64,000 nucleotides of DNA, taken from NCBI RefSeq assembly GCF_003952665.1, contig NZ_CP017946.1, positions 1,922,001 through 1,986,000 of the forward strand, given 5' to 3'. This document shows positions 16,345 to 24,700 of the stretch, in pieces (positions within the stretch are counted from its first letter, which is position 1; each line of letters opens with the position of its first letter). This DNA is from Bosea sp. Tri-49 (GTDB taxonomy: Bacteria; Pseudomonadota; Alphaproteobacteria; Rhizobiales; Beijerinckiaceae). Under the pieces are notes generated by a model. That model was not told the origin of the DNA and searched no databases. It was given only the letters and a program-made list of their open reading frames with translations. A program made the position numbers and the translations under genes.

Positions 16345-17136
16345 ATGATGTCCGCCCCGTCCCGCCCCCGTTTCCAGAGCCGCCAAGGCCGCCCTCACCG
16401 TGAAGGCCCGCCGCCGCACCGGCCGGGCGAGATCGACGAGGCAATCCTGTACGGCGCCCATCCGGTGATCGAGGCGCTGCGCAACCCGCAGCGGCGCTTC
16501 CGCAAGCTGCTCGCCACCGAAAACGCGCTGAAGCGCCTGGCCGAGGAGATCGGCGAACTGCCGATCGAACCGGAAATGGTCCGGCCTTCGCAGATCGACC
16601 GGCTGCTGACGCCCGACTCGGTGCATCAGGGGCTCTATCTCGTCTGCGATCCCCTGCCCTCGCCCGATCTCGACAGCCTGCCGGACGATGCGATCGTGCT
16701 CGCGCTCGACCAGATCACCGACCCGCACAATGTCGGGGCGATCCTGCGCTCGGCCGCCGCCTTCGCGGTCGCCGCCGTGATCGTCACGATCCGCCATTCG
16801 CCGGCGGCGACGGGCGTGCTGGCGAAATCGGCCTCCGGCGCGCTCGAGCACGTGCCGCTGGTCGCGGTGAAGAATCTGGGGGATGCGCTCGACAAGCTCG
16901 GCGAGCGCGGCTTCCTGCGGCTCGGCTTCGATTCGGAGGGCGACGTCTCGCTCGACGAGGTCACCTTGCGCCGCCCGCTCGTATTGGTGATGGGCGCAGA
17001 GGGCAAGGGCCTGCGGCAGCGTTCGCGCGAGCTCTGCGACCAGCTCGCCCGGCTCGACATGCCCGGCGCGATCAAGAGCCTCAACGTCTCGAACGCGACC
17101 GCGATCGCGCTCTACGCGGCGACCCGGCGCGGATAA
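16345..17136 (+). CDS. rlmB: 23S rRNA (guanosine-2'-O-)-methyltransferase RlmB
   Basis: A 263-residue SPOUT methyltransferase. The SpoU substrate-binding domain begins at AILYGAHPVIEALRNP (about residues 33-48). The three SPOUT motifs are clear: DPHNVGAILRSAAAF near 130, LVMGAEGKGLR near 214 and IKSLNVSNATAIALY near 240. These assign it to the TrmH/RlmB group, and RlmB (G2251 of 23S rRNA) is the usual call for this size. A proline- and arginine-rich leader precedes the fold. Adjacent ATG codons at 16345 and 16348 make the start uncertain by one residue. Confidence 0.88.
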   Translation: MMSAPSRPRFQSRQGRPHREGPPPHRPGEIDEAILYGAHPVIEALRNPQRRFRKLLATENALKRLAEEIGELPIEPEMVRPSQIDRLLTPDSVHQGLYLVCDPLPSPDLDSLPDDAIVLALDQITDPHNVGAILRSAAAFAVAAVIVTIRHSPAATGVLAKSASGALEHVPLVAVKNLGDALDKLGERGFLRLGFDSEGDVSLDEVTLRRPLVLVMGAEGKGLRQRSRELCDQLARLDMPGAIKSLNVSNATAIALYAATRRG

Positions 17137-17144
17137 AATTCAGC

Positions 17145-17558
17145 TCAGCGCCGCGCCACCCGGCCGTCGCTGCCAAAGCGCATGACCCGCACCACGGGCC
17201 GACCTCGATAGGTTTCGATCCGATAGAGCACTGGATCGGCCGCCGGCGGCCGCGGAATGCCGATCGCAACGGGTATCGACGGCTCCTTCACCGGCGGCGG
17301 CTCACTGGTTTCCGGGAGCACGATCACGGTCTGCTGGCCGCCGGGCCAGCCATAGAAGCCGGGATAACCACCACGATAGATGCCAGCATGGTGGCGATGG
17401 GCGTGGCCGGGCCGCGCGATCGGCCGCATCGGCGCAAACCGTGGAGCGGGACCGGACACACCGGACGCGACGAATCCCGGCGCCGCAGTGGCCGGGAAAG
17501 CGGCAAGACACAGTCCGGCGAACAGCACCGTGAGCGGCAGGCCAGCATCGCGTTTCAT
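17145..17558 (-). CDS. Secreted proline/histidine-rich hypothetical protein
   Basis: A 137-residue protein with a Sec signal peptide (MKRDAGLPLTVLFAGLCLAAFPATAAP). The mature part has a low-complexity stretch rich in His, Pro, Gly and Tyr (HAHRHHAGIYRGGYPGFYGWP) and a C-terminal part YRIETYRGRPVVRVMRFG. SD GGAGGAG supports ATG 17558. It is convergent with rlmB with only eight bases between the stop codons. The family is not recognised, and a periplasmic or surface location is inferred from the signal. Confidence 0.7.
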   Translation of the reverse strand: MKRDAGLPLTVLFAGLCLAAFPATAAPGFVASGVSGPAPRFAPMRPIARPGHAHRHHAGIYRGGYPGFYGWPGGQQTVIVLPETSEPPPVKEPSIPVAIGIPRPPAADPVLYRIETYRGRPVVRVMRFGSDGRVARR

Positions 17559-17890
17559 GACCGACTCCTCCTGCATCCCTTCGCGGCTGAGCGCTGCGAC
17601 ATGGTTAGCGAGAAGTTAATCCCATGGCTCGCCTATGGCGAGTCATGGGGCCGCACCAGCCCGGCCGAACGCTCAATCCTTCGTCTTACGCCTTTCGGTG
17701 CAAGACCAAGTGCTCGGTTGAAGATTGCCGGGGTCGGCCGCATTCGTAACCCATCAAACTTGGCTTTTCAAAGGCCTTTGCCCTGAGTCGGCTCTTTGCC
17801 GGCTCCAAGCGAAGAACCGCCGAAAAGGCGGCGTGAGGGTGCAGCAGATGGTCTGTGGCGCCCGGGGGAACGAAAAAACGGGAGCGCTTC

Positions 17891-19561
17891 ATGAGTATGG
17901 CACACGCATCTGGGGCGGCTCAGCCGCGTCCGATGACCAGAGAGGAAAAGAAGGTCATTCTGGCCTCCTCGCTGGGCACGGTCTTCGAATGGTACGATTT
18001 CTACCTTTACGGCTCGCTCGCCGTGATGATCGGCGCGCATTTCTTCTCGGCCTTCGACGCCAATACCCGCGCCATCTTCGCTCTGCTCGCCTTCGCTGCC
18101 GGCTTCCTCGTCCGCCCGTTCGGCGCGCTGTTCTTCGGCCGCCTCGGTGACCTGATCGGCCGCAAATACACCTTCCTCGTCACCATCCTGATCATGGGCG
18201 CCTCGACCTTCCTGGTCGGCCTGCTGCCGAGCTACAACAGCATCGGCTGGATCGCGCCGGTGATCCTGATCGCGCTGCGCATGCTGCAGGGCCTGGCGCT
18301 CGGCGGCGAATATGGCGGCGCGGCGGTCTATGTCGCCGAGCATGCTCCTCCGGGACGGCGCGGCTTCTACACCTCCTTCATCCAGACCACGGCGACGCTC
18401 GGCCTGCTGCTGTCGCTGATCGTCATCCTCGGCATCCGCACCACCATGGGTGAAGCCGAGTTCGCCGCCTGGGGCTGGCGCATTCCGTTCCTGGCCTCGA
18501 TCGTCCTGCTCGGAATCTCGGTCTACATCCGGCTCCAGATGCAGGAATCGCCGGCCTTCCAGAAGATGAAGGAAGAAGGCACCGGCTCGAAGGCGCCGCT
18601 GTCGGAAGCCTTCGGCCAGTGGAAGAACGCCAAGATCGCGCTGCTCGCGCTCTTCGGTCTCACCGCCGGCCAGGCCGTCGTCTGGTACACCGGCCAGTTT
18701 TACGCCCTGTTCTTCATCCAGAGCATCCTCAAGGTCGATCTCTACACGGCCAACGTGCTGATCGCCTGGTCGCTCATCCTCGGCACGGGTGGCTTCATCG
18801 TCTTCGGATCGCTGTCCGACAGGATCGGCCGCAAGCCGATCATCCTGGCCGGCTGCCTGATCGCGGCGCTGACCTATTTCCCGCTGTTCGGCGCTCTCAC
18901 CAAGGCGGCCAATCCCGGCCTCGCCGCGGCCCATGAGAACGTCAAGGTCCAGGTCGTCGCCGACCCCGCCACCTGCGGCTCGGTCTTCGATCCGGTCGGC
19001 GTGCGCACCTTCACCCAGCCTTGCGACATCGCCCGTCGCACGCTGGCCGCGCAGGCGATCCAGTACACCCAGGCCCCGGCTCCCGCCGGAACGCCTGCCA
19101 AGGTCACGGTCAACGGCAAGGACGTCGCGATCGACGCCACCTTCGCCGCCAATATCGGCAAGGAAGCGGTCGCGGCCGGCTATCCGGCGCCAGGCGATGC
19201 CCGCATCGTCAAGACCGGCTTCCTCAATGCATTGTTCGGCGCCCAGTCGCTGACGATCATCGCGATCCTGACTGTGCTCGTGATCTACGTGACCATGGTC
19301 TACGGCCCGATCGCGGCCGCGCTGGTCGAACTGTTCCCGACCCGCATCCGCTACACCGGCATGTCGCTGCCCTACCATATCGGTAACGGCTGGTTCGGCG
19401 GCCTGCTGCCCGCGACCTCGTTCGCGATGGTGGCCGGCACCGGCGACATCTTCTACGGCCTCTGGTACCCGATCGTGATCGCGATGATGACCTTCGTCAT
19501 CGGCATGCTCTTCGTGCCCGAGACCAAGGATCGCGACATCCTCACCCACGACGGCGGCTGA
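17891..19561 (+). CDS. MHS-family MFS transporter (metabolite:H+ symporter)
   Basis: A 556-residue inner-membrane transporter. SSLGTVFEWYDFYLYGSLA near residues 29-47 and the MFS loop motif GRLGDLIGRKYTFL are diagnostic of the MHS family (relatives of KgtP, ProP and ShiA). A central stretch, about residues 345-445, is not membrane-like and carries two cysteines and an extra extracytoplasmic-looking domain (about ATCGSVFDPVG to KEAVAAGYP), so it is longer than the usual 430-450 residues. The fold resumes with IAILTVLVIYVTMVYGPIAAALVELFPT. A strong terminator follows. The substrate is unknown. Confidence 0.88.
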   Translation: MSMAHASGAAQPRPMTREEKKVILASSLGTVFEWYDFYLYGSLAVMIGAHFFSAFDANTRAIFALLAFAAGFLVRPFGALFFGRLGDLIGRKYTFLVTILIMGASTFLVGLLPSYNSIGWIAPVILIALRMLQGLALGGEYGGAAVYVAEHAPPGRRGFYTSFIQTTATLGLLLSLIVILGIRTTMGEAEFAAWGWRIPFLASIVLLGISVYIRLQMQESPAFQKMKEEGTGSKAPLSEAFGQWKNAKIALLALFGLTAGQAVVWYTGQFYALFFIQSILKVDLYTANVLIAWSLILGTGGFIVFGSLSDRIGRKPIILAGCLIAALTYFPLFGALTKAANPGLAAAHENVKVQVVADPATCGSVFDPVGVRTFTQPCDIARRTLAAQAIQYTQAPAPAGTPAKVTVNGKDVAIDATFAANIGKEAVAAGYPAPGDARIVKTGFLNALFGAQSLTIIAILTVLVIYVTMVYGPIAAALVELFPTRIRYTGMSLPYHIGNGWFGGLLPATSFAMVAGTGDIFYGLWYPIVIAMMTFVIGMLFVPETKDRDILTHDGG

Positions 19562-19594
19562 TCGTTCAGACCAGATCGAATCGCCGATCCTACG

Positions 19595-19622
19595 AGCCCC
19601 GCCCGAAAGGGCGGGGCTTTTC
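19595..19622 (+). terminator. Rho-independent terminator after the MHS transporter
   Basis: A 10-bp perfect GC-rich stem (AGCCCCGCCC / GGGCGGGGCT) closes a GAAA tetraloop and is followed by a T run. It lies 33 bases past the transporter stop codon. Confidence 0.9.
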
Positions 19623-19759
19623 TGTTGGTAAAAGGCGTGGCCGCGCATCGGCACAAGCTGACATTAACCCGTTTGGGTCAAACAGGCTAACATGTCGGAC
19701 GAGCTGGGAGGCTTGATCATGCCTGGAACCAGACGCAGGCATCGCTGACGACGACCGCG

Positions 19760-20929
19760 ATGGACCTTGCAACCCTCTGGTACCTGACGCTCGGAACGCT
19801 GCTTGTTGCGGCCGCCATGACGCTTTGGGAGCGGGCAGCCCAGGTGCAGCGATCCCGGGAGCTCGGCATCTGGGCCACGGCCTACGGCGTTTTCGCGTTG
19901 GGCTGCATCGTCGCCATGAATCGGACGCTGCTTCCGGGCGTCGCCGGCCCCGCCCTCACCAATGTCGTCATGGTGTTCGGCTACACACTGGTCCTGCAGG
20001 GAACTTTGGCTCTGGACGGCAAGACGTTGCGCCCAGCACTCGTCGCGGGTTTCCTCGCCGCCATTGGTGCCGCCTGGTTCGTCGCGGGCACCGGCCTGGG
20101 CAGCGCCTTCTGGAATTATGTGAGCGCGCTTCCGATCGCGATCGTCTGCGCCCTGACCGCCCTTGCCCTGTTTCGCAGCCGCACTGCCAGCGGGCTGCGC
20201 TCCCGCCCGATCGCGATCGCCGTCTTCGTCTGTCACAGCATTTTCTACAGCGCCCGGACATTCGTGGTACCGGTCATCACGTCATTGTACGGCGACGACG
20301 TGCCGCCCATCGTCGCCAAGATGACGATGTACGAGGCCGTGCTGTTCACGGTGGCAATGTCGATGTCCCTGATCGCCCTGGTGCGCGAGGAGGATCGAGC
20401 GCGGCTCCTGGCGAGCGCGCGCACCGACTTCCTGACCGGCCTCCATAATCGCCAAGGCTTCTTCGAGCTTGGCTCCGAGCGTCTGAATCGCAAGGGCGAG
20501 GAGATCTCGTACGCGCTGCTCGCCTTCGATCTCGATCACTTCAAGGCTATCAACGACACTTACGGGCACGACGCGGGAGACAGCGTCCTGAAACTCTTCG
20601 CGAGCATCGCCCGCGAGGCCGCTGGTCCCGCCGCCATGAGCGCACGGCTCGGCGGCGAGGAGTTCGCGATCCTGCTGCCAGGCTTGGGCGCAGAGGAAGC
20701 CCGCACGGTCGGCGAAGGCATAGCCCGGCACTTTGCAGAAGCCGCGGCACATAGCGACGGCCTCGCTATTGCAGCCACGGTCAGCGTCGGCCTTGCTACG
20801 GCCCGTGCTGGCGAGACCGATCTGGCGGAGCTCCTCGCGGCAGCCGATCGCGCCCTCTACAAGGCGAAGCTGCTCGGGCGCAACCGTATAGAGATCGCGG
20901 AACCGATCAGGATCGCCTCGGCGGCCTGA
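19760..20929 (+). CDS. Membrane-bound diguanylate cyclase (GGDEF)
   Basis: A 389-residue protein predicted to make cyclic di-GMP. Residues about 5-215 form a run of hydrophobic segments (about seven) as a membrane sensor module of unrecognised type, followed by a short helix and the GGDEF domain from about 222. The signature is RLGGEEF near residue 297, with the expected DLDHFKAINDTYGHDAGD upstream and DRALYKAK near the end. An RxxD inhibitory site is not seen at its usual position five residues before the signature, so product feedback may be absent. It is a single gene. Confidence 0.9.
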   Translation: MDLATLWYLTLGTLLVAAAMTLWERAAQVQRSRELGIWATAYGVFALGCIVAMNRTLLPGVAGPALTNVVMVFGYTLVLQGTLALDGKTLRPALVAGFLAAIGAAWFVAGTGLGSAFWNYVSALPIAIVCALTALALFRSRTASGLRSRPIAIAVFVCHSIFYSARTFVVPVITSLYGDDVPPIVAKMTMYEAVLFTVAMSMSLIALVREEDRARLLASARTDFLTGLHNRQGFFELGSERLNRKGEEISYALLAFDLDHFKAINDTYGHDAGDSVLKLFASIAREAAGPAAMSARLGGEEFAILLPGLGAEEARTVGEGIARHFAEAAAHSDGLAIAATVSVGLATARAGETDLAELLAAADRALYKAKLLGRNRIEIAEPIRIASAA

Positions 20930-20983
20930 GCCCAGCTGCCTTTTCTCTCATAGCTTCCGCCCGCGCCCCCTTGGCGGTGAGCC

Positions 20984-21688
20984 TCACACCGGCAGCACGG
21001 TGACCGGCGTTCCCAGCGCGACGCGGGCGTAGAGGTGGATGATGTCCTGGTTGATCATCCGGATACAGCCCGAGGAGACGTTGGTGCCGACCGTGTAGGG
21101 CTCGGTCGTGCCGTGGATGCGGTAGCCGAGATCGCGGCCCTCGCCGAAGAGATAGAGGGTGCGGGCGCCGAGCGGACTCTTCGGCCCGCCGCGCACGCCG
21201 GGGCCGCGCGGCGTCGGCTCAAGCTGGGCCCTGATCTGCGGATCGCGCTCGATCATTTCCTGCGGCGGCACCCAGTCGGGCCAGTCGCGCTTCATGTTGA
21301 TCTTCGCCACCCCCGTCCAACCGAAGCCCTCGCGACCGACGCCGACGCCATAGCGGGTCGCGACCCCCTGCGCTTCGACGAAATAGAGGTGATAGGAACC
21401 GGGATCGACGACGATGGAGCCCGGCGGCTCGGCGCCGCGGAACTCGACCGTCTGGCGCAGATAGCGCGGCTCGATGCTCTGATAATCGATCGGAGGGACC
21501 GGAAAGCGCTCGCCCGGATACTCGATGTAGACCTGCGCATAGTTCGGACGCGCCAGGGTGCGGGTCAGGCTGCGCCCGCTCGGCGCAGCGATGTCCGGCA
21601 GCGCCACTATGCTTCCGCTGCCGCAGCCGGCGAGGCCTGGAGCGAGGAGCGAGAGGGAGGATATGGTAAAGGAACGGCGGCTCAGCAT
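20984..21688 (-). CDS. L,D-transpeptidase (YkuD domain), lipoprotein or exported
   Basis: A 234-residue envelope enzyme. ATG 21688 is preferred over an upstream in-frame GTG. The N-terminus RRSFTISSLSLLAPGLAGCGSG looks like a Tat- or Sec-type signal with a possible lipobox (GLAGC). The YkuD motif is YRIHGTTEPYTVG and then VSSGCIRMINQDI, with the catalytic cysteine near residue 211. It shares with the first transpeptidase the pattern GVGREGF...W...WPDW.PP, so the two are paralogues. It is convergent with the diguanylate cyclase gene. Confidence 0.9.
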   Translation of the reverse strand: MLSRRSFTISSLSLLAPGLAGCGSGSIVALPDIAAPSGRSLTRTLARPNYAQVYIEYPGERFPVPPIDYQSIEPRYLRQTVEFRGAEPPGSIVVDPGSYHLYFVEAQGVATRYGVGVGREGFGWTGVAKINMKRDWPDWVPPQEMIERDPQIRAQLEPTPRGPGVRGGPKSPLGARTLYLFGEGRDLGYRIHGTTEPYTVGTNVSSGCIRMINQDIIHLYARVALGTPVTVLPV

Positions 21689-21781
21689 GGGCACATCTCA
21701 GGCAAGGCTTTTGCAAAAGCATCGACTTAGATGGTTACGGGCAGATGAATGCCGCCATGCCTGATAAGCTCGCCCTCCCCC

Positions 21782-24700
21782 TCAGAAGCGCATCTCGACC
21801 CTGCCCTTGAGGGCGTGATCGCGCGAGCGTTCGCCGATGGCGGCGGAGTAGGTCAGGCCGAGCGCGGTCGCCTGCGAGATGCGCCAGTCGAGCCCGGCTT
21901 CGGCGACGAGCGCCTCGCGATCGATTTGAGCCGCGAACACGCGGGCCGGGGTGGTGCCGAGGGCGAAGGCGGTCTTTGCCTGCGGGGTGAGCTCGCCAAA
22001 GCCGTGGCGCCAGCCGAGCATGGCGCGGGCGAAGAGCGGCATCGTCCCGAGCTGCGCCTCGGCGCGCAGGCCGAGCGTGGTGAAGCCGAGGGTCTGGTCG
22101 CTGGAGAGGACGCGCAGCGCCGCGGCGCCGCCCTGCTCGGTGCCGGCGTCGGTGCTGACCCGGATCAAGGCGAGCTGGGCGAAGGGTTCGAGCGCGAAAC
22201 CATTGAAGGCGAAGCCATAGCCGAGTTCGGCAAAACCTTGCGCCACCGCGCCCGGGCGCTGCAGCCGCAGGCTGTCGCCGAAGCCACGGATCTGAACCTG
22301 GCGGCGGATGTCGCTCTCGCTCCAGCTATAGGCCAGGCCCGCATCCAGACGCAGATTGCCGAAGCGGGCGCCGGCATAGAGCGCGGCATGGCCGCTCTCG
22401 AGCTTGCCGGTGGAGAAGCGGGCATCGAGGTCGAAGCGCGACTGGCTGTAGCCACCGGCGACGCCGACCCTGAGCGACGAGCCGGGAGTGTCGTAGAGCA
22501 TCACATCGGCGCCGAGCAGCGCCCCACCGCTGCGGCGGGACAGGCTCGCGGCATTGCCGTCGGCGTCGCTGTTGCCGGCGCTGCCAAAGGCCTCGCCCCA
22601 GAGGGCATAGCGCGGCTGCGGGACCGGAGCGGCCATCAGCACCGCGCCCTTGCGGCCGGGCAGGTCGGCGCTGAAGGCGGCCGCGACCTGGCCGCCCTGT
22701 TGCGTCAGCAGCGGCCCGCGCAGGCGGCTGAGGATGGTGTCGCGCACCAGCCGGCTCTCGTCGATCATGACGCTGACGGCCTGCGCATGCGCTTCGCCCG
22801 AGAGCAGATCAAAGCCGGCGCGGGCCTCGGCCACCGTGCTAGAGAGCAGCGCGTCGTAGACCGGATTGCCGACGCCGAGCCGCTCGGCCGCCACTGCGAT
22901 GAAGCCCTGGTTGCGGGTTGCCGCGACATAGGGGCGCTGCGACCCGCCTGAGGTTCCGCCGCCGCCCGAGCTCCCACCATCGGACGTGCCGCCACCACCG
23001 GTGTTCGTGTCGCCGCCGCCGCTCGTGCCACCGCTGCCACCACCGGAACTGCCGCCATCGCCCGGGCCGAAGCCGGTATCGTTGCGCGTCATGGTCAGGG
23101 TGACGTTGCGGCTGTCATAGCCCAGCGACGGCGTCAGGAAGGCGAGGTTCGAGGTGACTGTGCTGAACCGGCCGCTGACCCCGCCCGTGGCGGTCAGGAT
23201 AGTGTAGCTCGTCGCCGCCGCATAGTTGCCGGCGTCGGCCAGGACCTGGACCGTGCCGCCGGACAGCGTCGCGATCCCCGTCGCCACGATCCGGTCGCTC
23301 TGGCCAGCGGCGTTGATCTCGACCTGATAGGTCGAGCCCGTCGCGAAGGCGACATTGCCGGAGACGGTCAGCGTGCCGATCGAGTTGCCCGGAGCGACGG
23401 TGCCGCCGCTCGCGACGCTCACCCCGCCGATCGTGCCCGAGCCGCCGAGCGAGCCGCCGTCGAGTGTGACGCTGCTCGCCAGCGAGCCGTTCACGACGAG
23501 CTTGCCGCCCGAGACCTTGGTCGCGCCATTATAGGTGTTCGCACCGGTCAGGGTCAGCGTGCCGGTGCCGGTCTTGGTGACCCCGCCCGTGCCGGTGATC
23601 GATCCCGAGAAGCTGGTCGAGCTGTTGTCGGAGCCGGCCGTCAACGTGCCGCTGCCCAGCGTGACCGTGCCGGCGCCGGCGAGCGAGCCGATGCTCTGAT
23701 TGAAGCCGGCGAGGTCGAGCCGCGCGCCGCTCGCCACCGTGAACGCCGAGCTCGACGAGAACGCCCCGGCGACGCCGGCCCGCAAGGTGCCGCCCGAGAC
23801 CGTGGTCGCGCCGGAATAGCTGCTGCTGCCCTTGAACACGAGCGTGCCGGCGCCGGCCTTCGAGAACGCGCCCGTGCCGGCAAGCGACTGGTTCAGGCTG
23901 AACGTATTGCCGGCCTCGACGATATCGAAGCCGCCGCCATTGCTGCCGAAGACGATCGCGCGTGTCAGCTCGTTCAGCGTCGTGCCGGTCACCTGCAGCA
24001 CGCCGCCATCCAGCGTCAGCGCGCCCGAAGTATTGCCGAGATTGCTCTCCTTCGAGATACTGATCGCGCCGCCCGCGATCGTGGTGCCGCCGCTATAGGT
24101 GTTCTCCTCGGTCAGCGTCAGCGTGCCAGTGCCGACCTTCCTGATGCTGCCGGCGTCGTAGATCATGCCGCTGAAGGTGGTCGAGGCGTTGGTCGCGCCC
24201 GTCTCCAGGGTTGAGAGGAGCCCGATCCGGAGCTGGCCGGCACCGGCGATCGAACCGGCCGTGACCGTGCCGAGGGCATCGTTGACATCGAGCAGCGCGC
24301 CGGCCGCGACCGTGTAGTCGGACGCCACCGACATGGCGTTGGAACCGGAGATCCAAAGCTTGCCGGCTTCGATTCTGGTCGCACCCGAATAGGTGTTCGT
24401 TCCGGTCAGCGTCAGCGTGCCGGTGCCGGTTTTCGTCAGTGCGCCCGTGCCAGAGACGGTCCAGCCGAGAAGGAACGATTGTGAGGCTGCAACCTCGATC
24501 GTGCCGCCGCTGCCCGACAGCACGACCGCGCGCCCGGTGGCGAAGCCCTGGGTGACCAGCAAGGTGCCGCCCGCCAGCGTCAACGCGCCGCCGCCTGCGC
24601 CGAGATTGAGGTCGGACGAGATCGAGAGCTTGCCGCCCGAAATGATCGTCCCGCCGGTGTAGGTGTTCGTGCCGGTCAGCGTCAGCGTCCCGGCGCCCTG

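Noticed and set aside
17768..19654. A 628-codon minus-strand frame opposite the MHS transporter
   Set aside because: Low-complexity acidic/arginine product with no motifs, and the plus strand holds a convincing transporter with a terminator.
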